From NCBI GenBank assembly GCA_949511925.1, contig CATEYX010000022.1, positions 1 to 51,197 of the forward strand: a stretch of DNA of 51,197 nucleotides, given 5' to 3'. The notes beneath the pieces are model-generated. The model worked only from the letters and a program-made list of their open reading frames with translations. It was not told where the DNA came from and searched no databases. Origin of the DNA: Cryomorphaceae bacterium (lineage in GTDB: Bacteria; Bacteroidota; Bacteroidia; Flavobacteriales; BACL11). Numbering within the stretch: the first letter of the stretch is position 1; each line of letters starts with the position of its first letter. The position numbers were made by a program, and so were the translations under genes. Of this stretch, positions 26,003-35,599 are shown piece after piece.

Positions 26003-28351
26003 ATGAAAAATACAATCTCAACAATCTTCTTTTTATTATTTACAATAATTAGTGTTGCACAAGATAAGTATACAATTAGCGGTTACGTACAGGATGAATC
26101 CTCAGGAGAAAACTTAATTGGTGTTTCTATTTATGATAAAGAAACTTTTAAAGGAACAGCTAGCAATCAATATGGATTTTACTCATTAACCATTGAGGAA
26201 GGAGATTATGCAATCATTTTTTCATTTATAGGATTTAAATCTACAACAAAAAATATAACATTAAATAAAGATATTAGATTAAATATCTCTTTAGACAGTG
26301 ATGCTGTAATAACAGAAGAAGTAATTGTAACCGGTGAAAGATTGGATAAAAATGTGAGTAGTTCTAATATGAGTCAAGCAAAAATAGAGGTTAATAATAT
26401 TAAACAGTTACCCGCGATACTAGGAGAAATTGATATTATGAAAGCAGCACAACTTTTACCGGGGATTCAATCAGGAGGAGAAGGAAATTCAGGTCTTTAT
26501 GTAAGAGGAGGTGGTCCTGATCAGAACTTAATATTATTGGATGAAGCAGTAGTGTATAATGCCGCTCATCTTTTTGGTTTTTTCTCAGTATTTAATGCTG
26601 ATGCTATAAAAGATATAAATATAATTAAAGGGGGTATGCCTGCGGAATATGGCGGTAGACTATCTTCTGTTCTGGATATTACCATGAAGGATGGTAACAA
26701 TAAAAAATATGAGGCGGCTGGAGGAATTGGCCTGTTATCCTCAAGATTAACAATTGAAGGTCCGGTTCAAAAGAACAAAAGTTCATTTATTGTTTCTGGT
26801 AGAAGAACTTATATTGATGTTCTATCAAAACCATTTTTAAACAGTGACAATGCTTTTAGTGGATCAGGTTATTATTTTTATGATTTAACCACCAAAGTAA
26901 ATTACAAAATATCAGACAACGACCGATTATATTTAAGTGGTTATTTTGGACGAGATGTTTTCAGCTTTAATAATACAGATAATGGCATTGGAATAGAAAT
27001 TCCTTGGGGTAACGCAACTAGTTCATTAAGGTGGAATCACTTATTTAATGATAAATTATTCATGAACACATCTCTTATTTTTTCAGATTACAGATTTGAA
27101 TTTAATATAGCCCAACAAGAATTTGAATTAAAGATATTCTCGGGAATTAATGATTGGAATACTAAGGTTGATCTTCTTTATCAGCCAAATCAAAGACACA
27201 CAATAAAATTTGGAGCAAATTACACTTATCATGAATTTACACCAGGAAATGCTTCTGGCAAAGCAGGAGAAGTAGTTTTTGAATCTGATGAGATATTTAA
27301 ACAATACTCTAATGAAGGAGCTTTATATGTATCTGATGATTTTGAAGTTACTGATGCTTTTAAAATACATGCTGGTCTGCGCTATTCATCATTTCAACAT
27401 AGCGGCTATATAAGCTTCCGTGATTACATTAAAAATGACTTTCAATCGAATGATGATAATTATAGACATATTGAGCCAAGGCTTTCATTTAGATACAGAT
27501 TATCTACTTCAAGCTCTATAAAAGGTGCCTATACTCAAAACTATCAATATGTTCATTTAGCTTCAACATCAAGCGTAAGTTTACCTACCGATCTTTGGGT
27601 ACCAAGTTCTTCAGAAATTAAGCCAAAATTTGCAGATCAATATGCTATAGGTTATTTCAAAAACCTAAATGATAATATGTATGAAACTTCTATTGAAGCT
27701 TATTACAAAGAAATGACAAATTTAATTGAATATAAAGAAGGAGTTTTACCTGAGGATAATACTAATTCTAGTAGTGATGGTTCTTTTGCATTTGGTGATG
27801 GTGATTCATATGGAATAGAAGTACTAATAAAAAAGAATAAAGGAAAAACAACAGGGTGGATTGGATACACACTATCAAAAACAACTAAATACTTTGATGA
27901 AGTAAATGCTGGAATTTCATTTCCAGCTAAATACGATAGAAGACATGACTTGTCTATTACAGCTACTCACAGATTATCAAAAAAATGGACACTAAGCAGT
28001 GTTTTTGTTTATGCTACAGGAAATGCTATAACACTACCAAGCGAAATTTATACTATAGGCGGAAAACCCTATACTGAGTTTACATCTAGAAATGGTTTTA
28101 GAATGGACCCATATCATAGGCTTGATATAGGAGCTACATACAATCCTAAGAAAAAGAAGAAATTTCAATCTTCATGGAATTTTTCAATATACAATGTCTA
28201 TAGCAGAAAGAACCCTTATTTTATTTATCTTGCCTTAGAAGCATCTGATGGACAAGAAGGAAGTTTTGAAGATGGCAGTGTAACACCTAAAGCCTATCAA
28301 GTATCAATATTCCCAATCTTACCTTCTGTTACTTGGAATTTTAATTTTTAA
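26003..28351 (+). CDS. TonB-dependent receptor with carboxypeptidase-like regulatory domain
   Basis: A 782-residue outer-membrane receptor. A signal peptide (residues 1-19) precedes a CarboxypepD_reg-like domain (YTISGYVQDESSGENLIGVS, about 22-100). A plug domain follows (LPAILGEIDIMKAAQLLPGI, GLYVRGGGPDQNLILLDEA, IKGGMPAEYGGRLSSVLDI), then a beta-barrel ending in Phe. This is the SusC-like class without SusD; it imports a large or scarce substrate using TonB energy. The next gene, three bases on, encodes a DUF4249 lipoprotein, a pairing I know from other Bacteroidota. The substrate cannot be read. Confidence 0.92.
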   Translation: MKNTISTIFFLLFTIISVAQDKYTISGYVQDESSGENLIGVSIYDKETFKGTASNQYGFYSLTIEEGDYAIIFSFIGFKSTTKNITLNKDIRLNISLDSDAVITEEVIVTGERLDKNVSSSNMSQAKIEVNNIKQLPAILGEIDIMKAAQLLPGIQSGGEGNSGLYVRGGGPDQNLILLDEAVVYNAAHLFGFFSVFNADAIKDINIIKGGMPAEYGGRLSSVLDITMKDGNNKKYEAAGGIGLLSSRLTIEGPVQKNKSSFIVSGRRTYIDVLSKPFLNSDNAFSGSGYYFYDLTTKVNYKISDNDRLYLSGYFGRDVFSFNNTDNGIGIEIPWGNATSSLRWNHLFNDKLFMNTSLIFSDYRFEFNIAQQEFELKIFSGINDWNTKVDLLYQPNQRHTIKFGANYTYHEFTPGNASGKAGEVVFESDEIFKQYSNEGALYVSDDFEVTDAFKIHAGLRYSSFQHSGYISFRDYIKNDFQSNDDNYRHIEPRLSFRYRLSTSSSIKGAYTQNYQYVHLASTSSVSLPTDLWVPSSSEIKPKFADQYAIGYFKNLNDNMYETSIEAYYKEMTNLIEYKEGVLPEDNTNSSSDGSFAFGDGDSYGIEVLIKKNKGKTTGWIGYTLSKTTKYFDEVNAGISFPAKYDRRHDLSITATHRLSKKWTLSSVFVYATGNAITLPSEIYTIGGKPYTEFTSRNGFRMDPYHRLDIGATYNPKKKKKFQSSWNFSIYNVYSRKNPYFIYLALEASDGQEGSFEDGSVTPKAYQVSIFPILPSVTWNFNF

Positions 28352-28353
28352 TT

Positions 28354-29358
28354 ATGAAAAAATATATTTATATTATAAGTCTTTTATTAATTTCTTGCCA
28401 AGAAGAAATAACACTTGATTTACCACAAATACAAGACAAAATTGTTGTAGAAGGTTCAATAGAAAACGGATTTCCTCCTTATGTTATTTTAACTAAGAAT
28501 CAAGGTTATTTTGATGAAATTGACAGCAATACTTACAATAATTTATTTATAACTGATGTAGATTCCGTAAAAATTTGGTATTATAATGAAGGAGAGAAAG
28601 TATCGAAAACACTTGAGCAAATTGTCGGGTTAGATTCACTACCTCCCATTTATACTGATTTGGATTACTTTAATAATACTGACAACTATGAATTTAGTAA
28701 AGAAGGAAGAACCTATTTTTTAGAAATAAATTGGAATAATCAAATTATTTCAAGTTCTACAACAATTCCTAAAGCTACTCCATTGGATTGTTTATGGGTT
28801 GAAAAAAGTGAGAATGAAGAAGAGGAATTCAAGTTTGATATAAGAGCTTTATATTCAGATCCAGCAGATCAAAATAATTACATCTTAGTTAAATCTAAAA
28901 GAATTCAGCATTATGAAAAAATAGATAGCATAGGCTGTCAAGTTAAAAATAACCCCGATTTTTCACTAAAAATTATAGATGCTGGAGCAGATGTTTTAAT
29001 TAATGGACAAACATTTGAGACCTATTTTCCTAGACCAAGAGATAATGGTTTTCCAACAGGTAAATATAATGGATATCATAAAGAAGAATGTCAAGGTGAT
29101 TCTATAGAGTTCTTAAAGGATGTAGTGTTAATTAAATATTGTCAAATTGATGAAGCATCATTAAAATTTTGGAGAGGACTAATAAGACAAGTTGGAACAA
29201 ATGGCAATCCATTTGCAGAGCCATTGAATCTTGTTAGCAATATAACTAATGGCCTTGGAATATTTTCCGGATACGGATCTGCATATTATATGGTACCAAT
29301 AGTAGAAGATACAGTAATTTTTGAACAACATACACCAGAAATAATAGATGTATTTTAA
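28354..29358 (+). CDS. DUF4249 family lipoprotein
   Basis: A 334-residue protein with a lipoprotein signal (LLLISC, lipidated Cys15). The region after it, LPQIQDKIVVEGSIENGFPP, is the start of the DUF4249 domain, which accompanies TonB-dependent receptors. It lies three bases after the receptor gene and is surely cotranscribed. By position it should be an outer-membrane surface partner of the receptor, comparable to but unrelated in sequence to SusD; the ligand is unknown. No terminator is seen before trxB. Confidence 0.85.
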   Translation: MKKYIYIISLLLISCQEEITLDLPQIQDKIVVEGSIENGFPPYVILTKNQGYFDEIDSNTYNNLFITDVDSVKIWYYNEGEKVSKTLEQIVGLDSLPPIYTDLDYFNNTDNYEFSKEGRTYFLEINWNNQIISSSTTIPKATPLDCLWVEKSENEEEEFKFDIRALYSDPADQNNYILVKSKRIQHYEKIDSIGCQVKNNPDFSLKIIDAGADVLINGQTFETYFPRPRDNGFPTGKYNGYHKEECQGDSIEFLKDVVLIKYCQIDEASLKFWRGLIRQVGTNGNPFAEPLNLVSNITNGLGIFSGYGSAYYMVPIVEDTVIFEQHTPEIIDVF

Positions 29359-29375
29359 TTTTAAAAACAAAAGAA

Positions 29376-30323
29376 ATGGAAAAAGAAATAGAAAAAGTAG
29401 AAACATTAATTATCGGATCAGGTCCTGCAGGATACTCTGCAGCAATTTATGCAGCACGTGCTGATATGAAGCCTGTTGTTATTCAAGGATTACAACCTGG
29501 AGGGCAATTAACTACTACTACTGATGTGGATAATTACCCAGGATATAAAGACGGAATTACAGGACCTGAAATGATGGAAGATTTCAAAGCACAAGCAGAG
29601 CGTTTTGGCACTGATACTAGATGGGGAATGGTAACAAAAGTTGACTTATCTGAGCGCCCATTTAAAGTTGAAGTGGATGAAAAAGATACAATCTTAGCTG
29701 AAACTGTAATTATAGCAACAGGTGCATCTGCCAAATGGTTAGGAATGGAGGATGAAGTAAGGTTAAATGGCTATGGTGTTTCAGCATGTGCCACTTGCGA
29801 TGGGTTCTTTTACAAAGGAAAAGAAGTTGTTGTCGTTGGTGCTGGTGATACTGCTGCTGAAGAAGCTACTTACCTAGCTAAAATGTGTACAAAAGTAACT
29901 GTACTTGTGCGTAGAGATGAAATGCGTGCTTCAAAAGCAATGCAACATAGGGTATTTAATACTCCTAATTTGGAGGTGCTTTTTAACCATGAAACAAAAA
30001 GCATTAATGGTACCCCAGGGCCTGTGGGAGTAGAAAGTGTTACGGCTATTAATAATATAACAAAGGAGGAGACAATTATTCCGGCCTCAGGATTTTTTGT
30101 TGCTATTGGGCACAAACCAAATAGTGATTTATTTAAAGGACAATTAGAAATGGATGATGCTGGTTATTTACTTGTTGAGGCTGGTACTTCAAAAACAAAA
30201 ATTCCTGGAGTATTTGCTGCAGGTGACATTGCTGACCATGTTTACCGTCAAGCCGTTACATCAGCAGGAACAGGCTGTATGGCTGCCTTAGATGCTGAAC
30301 GTTTTTTAGCAGATAACAAATAA
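29376..30323 (+). CDS. trxB: Thioredoxin-disulfide reductase
   Basis: A 315-residue flavoprotein. The FAD motif GSGPAGYSAAIYAARA is at the N-terminus, the redox-active CATC (SACATCDGFF) is central, the NADPH motif VVGAGDTAAEEATYLAK follows, and GVFAAGDIADHVYRQAVTSA closes the FAD site. It passes electrons from NADPH to thioredoxin in the cytoplasm. Length and motifs are standard. A terminator lies 20 bases past the stop. Its position after a TonB receptor operon appears to be chance. Confidence 0.95.
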   Translation: MEKEIEKVETLIIGSGPAGYSAAIYAARADMKPVVIQGLQPGGQLTTTTDVDNYPGYKDGITGPEMMEDFKAQAERFGTDTRWGMVTKVDLSERPFKVEVDEKDTILAETVIIATGASAKWLGMEDEVRLNGYGVSACATCDGFFYKGKEVVVVGAGDTAAEEATYLAKMCTKVTVLVRRDEMRASKAMQHRVFNTPNLEVLFNHETKSINGTPGPVGVESVTAINNITKEETIIPASGFFVAIGHKPNSDLFKGQLEMDDAGYLLVEAGTSKTKIPGVFAAGDIADHVYRQAVTSAGTGCMAALDAERFLADNK

Positions 30324-30343
30324 ATAGATTCATACTTAAAGAT

Positions 30344-30373
30344 AAAGGCCTCTACTCTGTAGGGGCTTTTTTT
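30344..30373 (+). terminator. Rho-independent terminator after trxB
   Basis: A 12-bp stem with two G-T pairs (AAAGGCCTCTAC with GTAGGGGCTTTT, loop TCT) runs into a T tract. Confidence 0.8.
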
Positions 30374-30386
30374 ATTATATATTTCG

Positions 30387-30394
30387 TACTTTTG
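30387..30394 (+). promoter_or_regulatory. Candidate -7 element (TACTTTTG) for recQ
   Basis: TACTTTTG ends five bases before the recQ ATG and just follows the trxB terminator, so recQ needs a promoter here. A transcript would be almost leaderless. No -33 TTG. Confidence 0.4.
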
Positions 30395-30399
30395 ATTTA

Positions 30400-32307
30400 A
30401 TGGATGCTATTGATGTATTAATAAAATATTGGGGACACACTCAATTTCGCTTAAAACAACAAGAGATTATAAAGCAAGTAATTGACAAGAAAGACACTCT
30501 TGCTTTATTACCTACTGGAGGTGGAAAATCAATTTGCTACCAAGTGCCTGCACTCATGCAAGAAGGAATTTGCCTTGTCATCTCACCTCTTATTGCGCTT
30601 ATGGACGACCAAGTTCGTTTTTTAAAATCCAAAGGAATAAAGTCAATTGCAATAACTTCAGGTATGCATTATAATGAAATTGATACTGCCCTAACTAATT
30701 GTATTTATGGAGGTGTGAAATTCTTATATTTATCTCCTGAAAGATTACAAAACGAATTGGTAAAAACAAGAATTAAGGAAATGAATATTAACCTTATTAC
30801 TGTTGATGAAGCGCATTGTATTTCGGAATGGGGACATAACTTTCGCCCAGCATACAGGCATATTTCTGAGATAAGAAAAATAATTCCTGACACCCCTATT
30901 TTAGCACTTTCAGCAACAGCAACCACTGGCGTAATTGATGATATTCAAAAAAACCTTGATTTTAAAAAATATAACCTTATTCAATCGTCATTTGTAAGAG
31001 AAAACCTCTCTTATGTTGTTGACAATGTAGAGGATAAAAAATCACGATTATTAAAATTAGTTGACAAAATAAAAAGTTCAGTAATTGTTTATGTTGGAAG
31101 TCGAAAAGCAGCAAAAGAAATTACAAATTTCTTGTTAGATAATAAATATTCTGCTAATTATTATCATGGTGGCTTAGCAGCAAAAGTACGTGCAGAAAGA
31201 CAAGAAAGTTGGACACAAAACCAAACTAGGATTATGGTCGCTACTAATGCTTTTGGAATGGGAATAGACAAGGCTGATGTTAAATTAGTAGTTCACCTAG
31301 AACTACCCTCAACAATTGAAGCCTATTTCCAAGAGGCAGGTCGTGCAGGTCGAGATGGAAATCAAGCATATGCATTTCTACTTGCCAATAAAGGGGATGT
31401 AAAAAAGCAACAGGATTTATTAACCCTAAGGTATCCATCAATTACTGAAATAAAGACCGTTTATCAGAATTTAGCTAATTACTTTCAACTTGCAGAAAAT
31501 GATTTACCTGAACAGGCAATTTCCTTTGATATGGTAAATTTTACTGAGCGCTATAAAATAAGTAGCCCTAAGGTGTATAACATGCTTAAATACCTTGAGA
31601 AAGAAGAGCATATTAAACTTTCAGAAGCAATACATAGTCTTTCAAAGTTAACGATTAAAGTGAGTAATGCTGAATTATATAAATTCCAAATTGCTAATAA
31701 ATATTATGATAATTTCTTGAAACTACTTCTACGTTCCTATACTGATCTGTTTTATAATTATGTGATAATTAACGAACAAGAAATTGCAAACAGATTTAAT
31801 GTTACTACTGAAGAAGTTGTTCGTTTACTTAATAAATTAGTGCAATTAGAAATTGTTAAATATGCTCCTAAAAATAACAATTCTCAAATTACTTATCTAA
31901 AAGCCAGAAAGGATACTGAAAAACTTTATTTGGCTGAAAAAAAATGGGAGGAAAGGAAAGAGTACGAACAAGAAAAACTTGATAAAATCACAAACTATGT
32001 AAGTGATAGAGGTTCTTGCAGAAGCAAATTACTACTGCATTATTTTGGAGAACAAGAAAGTGAACAGTGTGGTAAATGTGATTTCTGTATTAATGAAAAA
32101 CGACAAAAAATAAAAGAATCTGAATATAAAGAAATCACTAATAAGCTAGAGACTATTTTAATAGATAAAGAATTAACCATTGAGGAAATTTATGTGTTAA
32201 TGCCAAATTTTCATGAGCAGCAACTTATATCAATAATTCAATACTTGTTTGATAACGATAGAGTTGGTAAATTTGGAAACAAATACCAATGGAAAAGCAA
32301 TAAGTAA
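30400..32307 (+). CDS. recQ: ATP-dependent DNA helicase RecQ
   Basis: A 635-residue SF2 helicase. Motif 0 is FRLKQQEII, Walker A is LLPTGGGKSICYQ, Walker B is the DEAH-type VDEAHCISEWGHNFRP, and motif VI is QEAGRAGRDG. A RecQ zinc-binding domain follows (Cys at CRSKLLLHYF and CGKCDFC). The C-terminal stretch after about residue 560 does not show a confident HRDC domain. RecQ unwinds DNA 3' to 5' in recombination and fork repair. Bacteroidota often carry a second, longer RecQ, so this may be the shorter paralogue. The gene ends 23 bases before fmt. Confidence 0.93.
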   Translation: MDAIDVLIKYWGHTQFRLKQQEIIKQVIDKKDTLALLPTGGGKSICYQVPALMQEGICLVISPLIALMDDQVRFLKSKGIKSIAITSGMHYNEIDTALTNCIYGGVKFLYLSPERLQNELVKTRIKEMNINLITVDEAHCISEWGHNFRPAYRHISEIRKIIPDTPILALSATATTGVIDDIQKNLDFKKYNLIQSSFVRENLSYVVDNVEDKKSRLLKLVDKIKSSVIVYVGSRKAAKEITNFLLDNKYSANYYHGGLAAKVRAERQESWTQNQTRIMVATNAFGMGIDKADVKLVVHLELPSTIEAYFQEAGRAGRDGNQAYAFLLANKGDVKKQQDLLTLRYPSITEIKTVYQNLANYFQLAENDLPEQAISFDMVNFTERYKISSPKVYNMLKYLEKEEHIKLSEAIHSLSKLTIKVSNAELYKFQIANKYYDNFLKLLLRSYTDLFYNYVIINEQEIANRFNVTTEEVVRLLNKLVQLEIVKYAPKNNNSQITYLKARKDTEKLYLAEKKWEERKEYEQEKLDKITNYVSDRGSCRSKLLLHYFGEQESEQCGKCDFCINEKRQKIKESEYKEITNKLETILIDKELTIEEIYVLMPNFHEQQLISIIQYLFDNDRVGKFGNKYQWKSNK

Positions 32308-32318
32308 ATGGGAAAATG

Positions 32319-32326
32319 TAGTTTTG
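32319..32326 (+). promoter_or_regulatory. Candidate -7 element (TAGTTTTG) for fmt
   Basis: TAGTTTTG ends four bases before the fmt ATG at 32331, which would place the transcription start at or next to the start codon. No -33 TTG. Confidence 0.35.
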
Positions 32327-32330
32327 TATT

Positions 32331-33311
32331 ATGAAGATAGTATTTTTTGGAACCCCCCATTTTGCAGCCACTAACTTAAACGCATTAATTAATGCTGGAT
32401 ATGATATTTTAGGAATTGTATGTCCACCTGACAGCAAAAAAGGAAGAGGAAAACAATTAAAGCCCTGCGCAGTAAAGGAAGTTGGTATTGCAAATAATAT
32501 TCCAGTATTACAACCTTTAAAGCTTAGAGATGATGATTTTATTCATCAGTTAAAGTCATTAAATGCTGATCTATTTGTTGTTGTTGCTTTTAGAATGTTA
32601 CCTCAATCAGTTTGGAGTTTACCAAGTAAAGGAACGATAAACTTACATACCTCACTCCTACCAAATTACAGAGGCGCTGCCCCAATTAATTGGGTATTGA
32701 TTAATGGAGAAAAAGAAACAGGAATTACTACTTTCTTTATTGATCAGCAAATTGATTCAGGAGCAATTATTAAGCAGAAAAAAATTGAATTAACTGATAA
32801 AACTACTGCTGCTGAATTACACAATACTTTAATGAATAAAGGAAGTGAGTTACTAATTGATACGCTTAATTCAATTAAGATTGATACTGTAAGTCATCAA
32901 GAGCAAGACCATAATTTAGCAATGTCAGAAGCCCCAAAACTAACTAAAGAGCTATTAAAGATTGATTGGAATAAATCAGCTAATGAAATACATAATTTAG
33001 TAAGAGGACTTTCTCCATTTTTGGATAATAATACAAAGCTAAAGGATGTTGCTATCTGCCCATCTGCTTGGTTTACATTACAAGATGATAATGGAATACA
33101 AAAAAGAATAAAATTACATTTATCAGATGTCGTTAGTAGTAATTCTGATAAGCTACATAGTATAAAAACAGATAATAAAACCTACTTGCATATCATTACA
33201 AACAAGAATGCTATTGCAATTCTTAATTTGCAAGCTGAAGGGAAAAATCCTATGACTATTCAGCAGTTTTTACAAGGGAATAAAATCAATGAAAACTTCC
33301 TTATTTCATGA
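32331..33311 (+). CDS. fmt: Methionyl-tRNA formyltransferase
   Basis: A 326-residue protein with the start MKIVFFGTPHFAATNLNALI, the loop KKGRGKQLKPCAVKE, and the catalytic block HTSLLPNYRGAAPINWVLIN with its Asn, His and the later Asp in IDQQIDSGAII. It formylates initiator Met-tRNA using 10-formyltetrahydrofolate. The C-terminal oligonucleotide-binding domain is present. def is not adjacent. The stop overlaps the trmH start by four bases, so the two are cotranslated, a reasonable pairing of tRNA enzymes. Confidence 0.95.
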   Translation: MKIVFFGTPHFAATNLNALINAGYDILGIVCPPDSKKGRGKQLKPCAVKEVGIANNIPVLQPLKLRDDDFIHQLKSLNADLFVVVAFRMLPQSVWSLPSKGTINLHTSLLPNYRGAAPINWVLINGEKETGITTFFIDQQIDSGAIIKQKKIELTDKTTAAELHNTLMNKGSELLIDTLNSIKIDTVSHQEQDHNLAMSEAPKLTKELLKIDWNKSANEIHNLVRGLSPFLDNNTKLKDVAICPSAWFTLQDDNGIQKRIKLHLSDVVSSNSDKLHSIKTDNKTYLHIITNKNAIAILNLQAEGKNPMTIQQFLQGNKINENFLIS

Positions 33312-33994
33312 GTAATTTAAAACATGATTTAGTTCAATACTTAAAAGAATTTGTGGTAGACGAAAGGCGTGAGCTTTTTGAAGAAAAAATTCAACAAAGA
33401 ACTAAACACATTACTGTTGTACTCGAAAATATTTTTCAAGGAAGAAATATCTCTGCCTCTATCCGTTCAGCTGATTGCTTTGGTGTGCAAGATGTACATG
33501 TAATTGAAAATGATAATATCTTTAATGATGATTCAGAAGTATCAATGGGTGCTGATAAATGGGTAAGTACAACAAGATATAATCAAGAAGAGCACAATAC
33601 CGCAAAAGCAATTAAGAAATTAAAAGCTGGTGGCTATCAAGTTATTGCCACTACCCCACACAATACTGATTGTGATTTGTATGACATTGAAATTAGTGAT
33701 CAAAAAATTGCTTTAATTTTTGGAGCTGAAGTTAGAGGTTGTAGTGAACAAAGCTTAAAACTTGCTGACAGGCGAATGAAAATTCCCATGTATGGCTTTA
33801 CGGAAAGTTTTAACATATCTGTATCTGTTTCTCTATGCTTACAACACCTTACTTACAAGATGAGAAAATCAGCAGTTAACTGGAGAATGACCCAAGAAGA
33901 GCAAGATAAAACCCTCCTACAATGGCTAAGGAAAAGCATTAAATCATCAGCCCAAATTGAAGAGAAATATTTGAAATTACAATCAGAAAAATAA
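33308..33994 (+). CDS. trmH: tRNA (guanosine(18)-2'-O)-methyltransferase, SpoU family
   Basis: A 228-residue SPOUT-fold protein with the three SpoU motifs: NIFQGRNISASIRSADCFGV, IALIFGAEVRGCSEQ and PMYGFTESFNISVSVSLCL. These match TrmH, which methylates the ribose of G18 in the D-loop of tRNAs. Length is typical of TrmH with its short extensions. It overlaps fmt by four bases. After it, 123 bases without an obvious gene or strong terminator separate the rightward housekeeping genes from the leftward polysaccharide operon. Confidence 0.88.
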   Translation: MSNLKHDLVQYLKEFVVDERRELFEEKIQQRTKHITVVLENIFQGRNISASIRSADCFGVQDVHVIENDNIFNDDSEVSMGADKWVSTTRYNQEEHNTAKAIKKLKAGGYQVIATTPHNTDCDLYDIEISDQKIALIFGAEVRGCSEQSLKLADRRMKIPMYGFTESFNISVSVSLCLQHLTYKMRKSAVNWRMTQEEQDKTLLQWLRKSIKSSAQIEEKYLKLQSEK

Positions 33995-34117
33995 ATATCC
34001 TGAGTTAAAGACTAAGATATATATAACAAAAGTTAAACTAATAATTTGATTTTAAACTACTTACTAGAATTTTACATTTCATGAAGAGGTATGATATGTT
34101 AATCTAATATATTTACC

Positions 34118-35572
34118 CTAACTACGAAAATCAAAATAAATATGTTTTATTTCTTTAAAAAAGATTAAAGCATAAAAGCAATATAATAATATCGGGAATA
34201 GAAAGTAGTGAAACATTTTAAAATCTAATTCATGAGTCATTCCTAAATACAAAAATGGTGCACTAACTAAAACAAGCAAGTAAAGAGGCATACTAAAAGG
34301 ATGTATATTCAGCTTAATATTTATTATTATGATTCTATAGATTTCAGTAAGTAAACTAAAAATAACAAATAACAATACAACAGCTAATAATTTATACTCT
34401 GTTATAAATAGAATTGCTAATACATTAATAAAGAGAACCTTAAAGAATTGTAGTTTTAGTTCGTATTTCTCTAAATTTGCCATTGTTAAAATATTTCCAG
34501 CCCCACCAACTAATAACCTAAATATCCTTCCAAACATAATAATATATAAATAAGGAGCATATTTAACTAAACCACCAGTATCATCATATAAGTAGAGTAT
34601 ATCTTTAGAAAAAATTATAATACTAATAATAAAAGGTGCGGCTAGTAAATTTATAATAAATGTAGTCTTTTTAAATAGAATCTCCAATTCACTAATCCTA
34701 TTCTCACTAAATAACTTGCTTATTGCAGGAGCAAATATTGTATTTAAATTATTTATTAAAAATAAGGTTACTCCAGATATCGATAATAATATACTATATA
34801 CACCAATATAAATCGTAGGTAACATAAAACTAAGTATTAAAGATAATGATTGCCCAGCAAAAAAAGTAACTAATGAAATTGTATACATTTTCTTTGCATA
34901 GCTTGTTATCTCAGAATCTATCTTAAAATCTATATCCTTCTCTACAAAAACAATTGAAAATACATTCTTATTAAAGAAATAAAACAATAATGATAATGAA
35001 ACAAATGATGTAAACATTTCAATACCAATAAAATACAGAACATTATCAGTGTATATGAAAATAAAATAGGTGAGCACTGCTCGTAAGGGAACAATAATAA
35101 AAGTACCATACAACATTATTTCTTTAATCTTAAACGCAGATCGATATAAAGAAATAATAATTCCCATCAAAATTGAGATAGGAACGTTAATTGATGTTAC
35201 TAATAAAAATAAAGAGAAGTTATTAATTTCTTTATATAAATAAACATCTAATACTGGAGCTAAAAAATAGATGATTACAAGAAACACAAAAGATATTACC
35301 AAAGAGTAATTAATAATCTTTCTTATAAGTTGTTTTGCAGACTTAAGATCAGCATCAATATACTGTGGAATATACTTGACAATAACCCATGGGATACCAA
35401 AAGAGATAATAGTACTCATAGCACCAGAGAATGTGAGAGCAGAAACATATTTTCCCCATTGTTCAATTCCAATAATATCAATAAGATATATCTTAATAAA
35501 AAAGCCTATAACAAAACCAAAAATAGAGCCTGCAATCCCCCAATTTGCTTGTTTAATTATTAAATTTATCAT
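34118..35572 (-). CDS. Wzx-type polysaccharide flippase (MOP superfamily)
   Basis: A 484-residue protein with about 14 membrane segments (start ANWGIAGSIFGFVIGFFIKI), typical of oligosaccharide flippases. It should move lipid-linked repeat units across the inner membrane for later polymerisation and export through Wzc/Wza, encoded at the other end of this operon. It is the last gene of the leftward run. No Wzy-like polymerase is found next to it. The composition is very AT-rich by eye, as in the rest of the cluster. Specificity for the sugar cannot be read. Confidence 0.87.
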   Translation of the reverse strand: MINLIIKQANWGIAGSIFGFVIGFFIKIYLIDIIGIEQWGKYVSALTFSGAMSTIISFGIPWVIVKYIPQYIDADLKSAKQLIRKIINYSLVISFVFLVIIYFLAPVLDVYLYKEINNFSLFLLVTSINVPISILMGIIISLYRSAFKIKEIMLYGTFIIVPLRAVLTYFIFIYTDNVLYFIGIEMFTSFVSLSLLFYFFNKNVFSIVFVEKDIDFKIDSEITSYAKKMYTISLVTFFAGQSLSLILSFMLPTIYIGVYSILLSISGVTLFLINNLNTIFAPAISKLFSENRISELEILFKKTTFIINLLAAPFIISIIIFSKDILYLYDDTGGLVKYAPYLYIIMFGRIFRLLVGGAGNILTMANLEKYELKLQFFKVLFINVLAILFITEYKLLAVVLLFVIFSLLTEIYRIIIINIKLNIHPFSMPLYLLVLVSAPFLYLGMTHELDFKMFHYFLFPILLYCFYALIFFKEIKHIYFDFRS

Positions 35573-35599
35573 ATATGACTATTTATTATATTGGATGAA

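Noticed and set aside
33995..34117. Hidden small gene or RNA between trmH and the flippase gene
   Set aside because: The 123 bases are AT-rich with only weak hairpins and no convincing reading frame on either strand.
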